Below are positions 60,705 through 64,000 of a DNA stretch of 64,000 nucleotides, piece after piece. Positions within the stretch are counted from its first letter, which is position 1; each line of letters opens with the position of its first letter. The DNA lies in NCBI GenBank assembly GCA_964450865.1, contig CAYVHB010000006.1:55547-119546 (forward strand), given 5' to 3'. Position numbers and translations under genes: made by a program. The notes below the pieces were generated by a model. That model had not been told where the DNA came from. It saw only the letters and a list, made by a program, of their open reading frames with translations, and ran no database searches. The stretch comes from CAYVHB01 sp964450865 (GTDB lineage Bacteria > Bacillota > Clostridia > Saccharofermentanales > UBA5734).

Positions 60705-63700
60705 TCAGATGCCGCGGAAGCTGAAGTTAAACGTCTTGTGGCGGCTGGCATCGAGACGATATTCGTCATGGGTCCAGGACCCCCAGCTGTCATCGCCACC
60801 GATACCCAGCTGTTGCTGGGCTACCCGAACGACGGTTGAATGGATGGGTGGCAATTCGTAGGCGTGACGAGCATTTTCCAGTTCATGGGGCGTGTAAGGC
60901 AGCGCTGTCAAATTGAGTGCATCGCCGCTGAAACAGAGACCCCGGCCCTGGCGATTGGTCAGGCTGGCCCAGCGAACATCGGTTTTTGTACCACATTCCT
61001 GTGGCACCAGGTACTGCGCCAGGTTGTCGCGAACCGTTGTGCGATGAATGTCCAGCCGTGCGCCACGGTTGCGGTCAGAATAGGTTTCATCGGGACCCAA
61101 ACCATACCACTGCAGCTGATCATAATCAGCATCGAGACGGAACATCACACCGAATTCCGGCATGTCACCCAGTTCGGGTACCGGCTCATAATCAAGCTGG
61201 ACACGAATGGTGCCATCGGCAAAGACCCGATAGGTCAGCTGACACTCAGCCTGGGGTGTTGTCGGTAAAAGATAACGGAACGTGATTTGTACATGGTCGC
61301 CCTGCATTTTAATCTCAGGAATCATGACTGACTGGTTCAATGGATTTTTATGGGTCAGGTAAAGGCTGGCAATTTTCCACTGGGCATATCGGGCTGGCAT
61401 GCTGTTGCCACGGTCATTGTCAGTCGGAGCACGCCAGAAATTGGGCAATGGCATGCTCTTGAGCATTTCCTGTCCGGCGTAGCGATAGGAGACAAGGCCT
61501 CCGTAAATCCCTGAGAAGAGCACCTCAAAATGATCACCACGAACTCCCAGATTCCAGGAGCCGGGAATGATTTCCAGACCGCCCGCCGGAGAAGCTGGCT
61601 GGCTGGCTGCTGATTGATCAAGAACTTGAAATACACCCTGGCCGAATGCGATTTCATGGTTGTGTGTTGCCCAGCATGTCGCGTTTTTCAAAGTGAATGA
61701 GACGGTGATCACATATTCACCCGTTTCCGTCGGGATGGTAAACGGCAATGGATAGCTGGCCTGGCTCAGGGGTGCGACCGCGGTCAGCACTTCCTGTTTG
61801 CCAATGACATAGCCATTCTTCTGCAAGGAAACCAGACAGGTAAACCGGTCTGTCGCCGTAAAGAGATGTTTATTGGTGACGATAAATTGATCTGATTCGA
61901 CCACGATGCTGATATTCTGGTAATTGAATTTAACCTCGGCCATTTTGGGGGAAGGCTGGCGATTGGCGGCGTAGACAATGCCGTTGCCACTGAAATTGTA
62001 ATCAGTGGGCCGGTCACCGAAGTCGCCGCCATAAGCCTGGTAGCTTTCGCCGTAGCGATTTTTAACCGTCAGGGACTGGTCGATGTAGTCCCAGATGAAG
62101 CCACCCTGGTACAAAGGTTCGATGTCAGTCAGGTCGGTATACTTGTGCATCGCACCACAGGAGTTGCCCATGGCATGCGTGTATTCGCAACAAATAAAGG
62201 GCTTTTGCCGATTGTTAGCCAGGTATTCCTTGATAGCGTTCACGCTGGGGTACATCTGGCTGATCATATCACTCGTATCGGGATAACGCGGATCATGGAA
62301 TATGCCTTCATAATGCACCAGGCGCGTGGAATCGAGACTGCGGAACAGTTGGGACATTTCAAATATATTCCGGCCGCCGAAGGATTCATTGCCGCAAGAC
62401 CAGATGAGGATTGCCGGATGGTTCTTGTCGCGCTGATAGATCGAATTGACCCGGTCAAGCAGGGGTGCCAGCCAGGCCGGCTGGTCACCGGGAATGATTG
62501 ATTCGATCCCGCCCTGGGCTCGCAGGACAGAATCCCAGGATCCGTGAGATTCGAGATTCGTTTCATCAATCAGGTACAGGCCATATTCATCGCAAAGTTC
62601 ATAGAGGCGTGAGGCATTTGGATAATGGCTGGTCCGGATGGCGTTGATGTTGTTGCGTTTCATCGTGATTATGTCCTGCAGCATCTCCGCTTCGGTTACG
62701 CTGCGGCCATTTTCAGCACTGAATTCATGCCGGTTGACACCCTTGAATACAATGCGCCGGCCATTGAGCAGCATCAGCCGGTCTTTCATTTCAAAGCGCC
62801 GGATGCCGGCTTTCTGGGGCACGAATTCGACGACCCGGCCGTCGGGGTCTGTCAGTTCAATGAATAAGTCATACAGGCAAGGATCTTCAGCACTCCAGAG
62901 ATGCGGTTTGTCAACCGGGATGCTCAGACTGACCAGGCCGTCAGTGGTCAAGGCAGCTGTGGCCCTGGCTATGACTTGTCCGGCCAGCTGCAAGGTAAGA
63001 TTGACCGTGCCCAGGTCCGGAATATGGATCTGCGCCTGATTTGGATCCGGATCCTGGCCTGGAGTGTTTATTTTCATATCAACCGTTAAGATCGCATGGG
63101 TGAACGCATCGTTGAGCAAGGTCTGAATTTTCAGGTCTGCCAGGTGAAGGTTTGGGACTGTGTAGAGATAAACATCGCGGAATATTCCGGAGAAGCGGAA
63201 GAAGTCCTGGTCCTCGGCCCAGCTGGCTGCTGTCCATTTGAAGACCTGGACGGCCAGCTTGTTTTCTCCTGCCTGCAGATAAGGGGTCAGTTCAAATTCA
63301 GCCGGGGTGAAAGCGTCGGTGCTGTAGCCGACATAAGCGCCATTCAGCCAGAGAACCATGGCACTTTCAACGCCCTGGAATGAGATGAAGACCGGTTTGT
63401 TTTCAAACCGGTCTGGCAGGGTGAAATAACGGACATAAGAAGCGACGGGATTGAAGCGTTGCGGGGCCTGGTTCGGGGCGACGGCCTCGCGGCCATCCCA
63501 GGGATACTGGACATTAACGTATTGGGGGATATCGTATCCCTGAAGCTGAATCGAGCCAGGTACGCGGATATCAGCCCAGTTCCGGCAATCAAAGCCTGGA
63601 TCGGCAAAGTCGGCAATGGCTGATTGGACATTCGGTGCAAAGGCGAATTTCCAGACACCATTCAGCGAACAATAAAAGTCATCCTGACCGTGCTGACTAG

Positions 63701-63809
63701 ACTGGGCGGCTGTGCCTGAAGGGTAGAAGGGGTGATCGGAATGAGCTGGCAGCCGATGATCGGCGAAAAAGGTCAGGTCATTGATCTTCTGGTAATCAAA
63801 GGGCTTCAT
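60705..63809 (-). CDS. lacZ: Beta-galactosidase, GH2 family (LacZ type)
   Basis: 1034 residues from ATG 63809, four bases after GGAGGTAAAA; in-frame upstream codons are not conserved. Sugar-binding domain, Ig-like domain, TIM barrel with acid/base Glu475 (SCGNESFGG) and nucleophile Glu542 (CCEYTHAMGNS), DETNLESHG, then the small-chain domain (WYGLGPDETYSDRN, WTHDEYR at the end). Hydrolyses lactose and other beta-galactosides in the cytoplasm; no signal peptide. A paired operator upstream suggests control by a LacI-type repressor coded outside the window. Confidence 0.96.
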   Translation of the reverse strand: MKPFDYQKINDLTFFADHRLPAHSDHPFYPSGTAAQSSQHGQDDFYCSLNGVWKFAFAPNVQSAIADFADPGFDCRNWADIRVPGSIQLQGYDIPQYVNVQYPWDGREAVAPNQAPQRFNPVASYVRYFTLPDRFENKPVFISFQGVESAMVLWLNGAYVGYSTDAFTPAEFELTPYLQAGENKLAVQVFKWTAASWAEDQDFFRFSGIFRDVYLYTVPNLHLADLKIQTLLNDAFTHAILTVDMKINTPGQDPDPNQAQIHIPDLGTVNLTLQLAGQVIARATAALTTDGLVSLSIPVDKPHLWSAEDPCLYDLFIELTDPDGRVVEFVPQKAGIRRFEMKDRLMLLNGRRIVFKGVNRHEFSAENGRSVTEAEMLQDIITMKRNNINAIRTSHYPNASRLYELCDEYGLYLIDETNLESHGSWDSVLRAQGGIESIIPGDQPAWLAPLLDRVNSIYQRDKNHPAILIWSCGNESFGGRNIFEMSQLFRSLDSTRLVHYEGIFHDPRYPDTSDMISQMYPSVNAIKEYLANNRQKPFICCEYTHAMGNSCGAMHKYTDLTDIEPLYQGGFIWDYIDQSLTVKNRYGESYQAYGGDFGDRPTDYNFSGNGIVYAANRQPSPKMAEVKFNYQNISIVVESDQFIVTNKHLFTATDRFTCLVSLQKNGYVIGKQEVLTAVAPLSQASYPLPFTIPTETGEYVITVSFTLKNATCWATHNHEIAFGQGVFQVLDQSAASQPASPAGGLEIIPGSWNLGVRGDHFEVLFSGIYGGLVSYRYAGQEMLKSMPLPNFWRAPTDNDRGNSMPARYAQWKIASLYLTHKNPLNQSVMIPEIKMQGDHVQITFRYLLPTTPQAECQLTYRVFADGTIRVQLDYEPVPELGDMPEFGVMFRLDADYDQLQWYGLGPDETYSDRNRGARLDIHRTTVRDNLAQYLVPQECGTKTDVRWASLTNRQGRGLCFSGDALNLTALPYTPHELENARHAYELPPIHSTVVRVAQQQLGIGGDDSWGSWTHDEYRLDASRHKTFNFSFRGI

Positions 63810-63878
63810 TTTTACCTCCGGCAGAACATCGAAATAAGGAACATCAATATGGAACATCAGTAGGCCGTTCATCATATG

Positions 63879-63900
63879 ATGGGATCTGATCCTTTTATGA
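63879..63900. promoter_or_regulatory. Operator-like site O1 over the lacZ promoter
   Basis: ATGGGAT-CTG-ATCC followed by TTTTATGA. It covers the -10 on the minus strand and matches the distal site over most bases. Confidence 0.65.
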
Positions 63901-63923
63901 AACCCCGAGCAATTACAAGTCAA
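63895..63923 (-). promoter_or_regulatory. lacZ promoter
   Basis: On the minus strand TTGACT, 17-base spacer, TCATAA. The -10 is weak, as usual for regulated genes. Confidence 0.5.
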
Positions 63924-63949
63924 TTCCATTGCATGATGTTCATCCTAAT

Positions 63950-63971
63950 ATGGGATCTCATCCCATTATGA
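63950..63971. promoter_or_regulatory. Operator-like site O2 upstream of lacZ
   Basis: Perfect dyad ATGGGAT-CTC-ATCCCAT followed by TATGA. It starts 71 bases from O1, close to seven helical turns, suitable for looping. Confidence 0.7.
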
Positions 63972-64000
63972 CACCGCACCAGTTTTCTTTGTTATCTGAT

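Noticed and set aside
63810..63929. 40-residue longer LacZ start
   Set aside because: Upstream residues are not like LacZ, would begin downstream of the -35 within the operator region, and a strong RBS sits before ATG 63809.

Overview
The window looks like the replication-origin region of an anaerobic Clostridia-type Firmicute. The evidence is the order dnaA-dnaN-recF-remB-gyrB followed by parA-parB, a str operon (rpsL-rpsG-fusA-tuf), a monomeric [FeFe]-hydrogenase, a small clostridial ferredoxin, a LarA-type protein, split transketolase subunits and strong AGGAGG-type ribosome binding sites. A family or genus cannot be read from the sequence alone. The left three quarters is GC-rich. From dnaN to about 59 kb the DNA is clearly AT-rich, and lacZ at the right end is GC-richer again.

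Layout. 1-6.1 kb: cell-envelope genes (Asp/Glu racemase, membrane-anchored Ig/transglutaminase protein, M23 peptidase, class A PBP), interrupted by a 100-N scaffold gap that is probably an assembly artefact. 6.2-9.8 kb: proB and lon. 9.9-14.5 kb: the str operon on the minus strand. 14.9-17.9 kb: a [2Fe-2S] protein, a group-B-like [FeFe]-hydrogenase and corA. 18.3-26.4 kb: eno, a membrane protein, a histidine phosphatase, nadE, mutM, ferredoxin, a Cof-type HAD phosphatase and a small unknown protein. 26.7-38.1 kb: larA and a divergent DeoR regulator, then a seven-gene leftward operon iolD-iolE-malic enzyme-type II GAPDH-archaeal-type PGK-transketolase N-transketolase C. 38.5-44.8 kb: SulP transporter with a tiny upstream ORF, msrAB, an SDR, a Gfo/Idh oxidoreductase, a HAD hydrolase and a small membrane protein. 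44.9-54.8 kb: the origin, with DnaA boxes, the replication genes, two perfect parS sites and parAB. 55.3-60.5 kb: a RecA/KaiC-like plus PEP-synthase-like fusion, an OsmC protein, an exported DUF2202 protein and thpR. 60.7-63.8 kb: lacZ with paired operators.

The most interesting system is the iolDE/malic enzyme/GAPDH-II/PGK/transketolase operon. It starts as an inositol route (inosose dehydratase, then ring-opening hydrolase) but carries no iolB, iolC or iolJ. Instead it has a transketolase and an energy-conserving aldehyde oxidation pair of archaeal type, suggesting an unconventional exit from the inositol (or a related cyclitol or sugar acid) pathway. A second pattern runs through the whole window: many unrelated short tandem duplications (10-36 bp periods), several of which span or directly follow stop codons (corA, mutM, thpR, lon, DUF2202, parB). 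This points to a genome-wide habit of tandem duplication at gene 3' ends.
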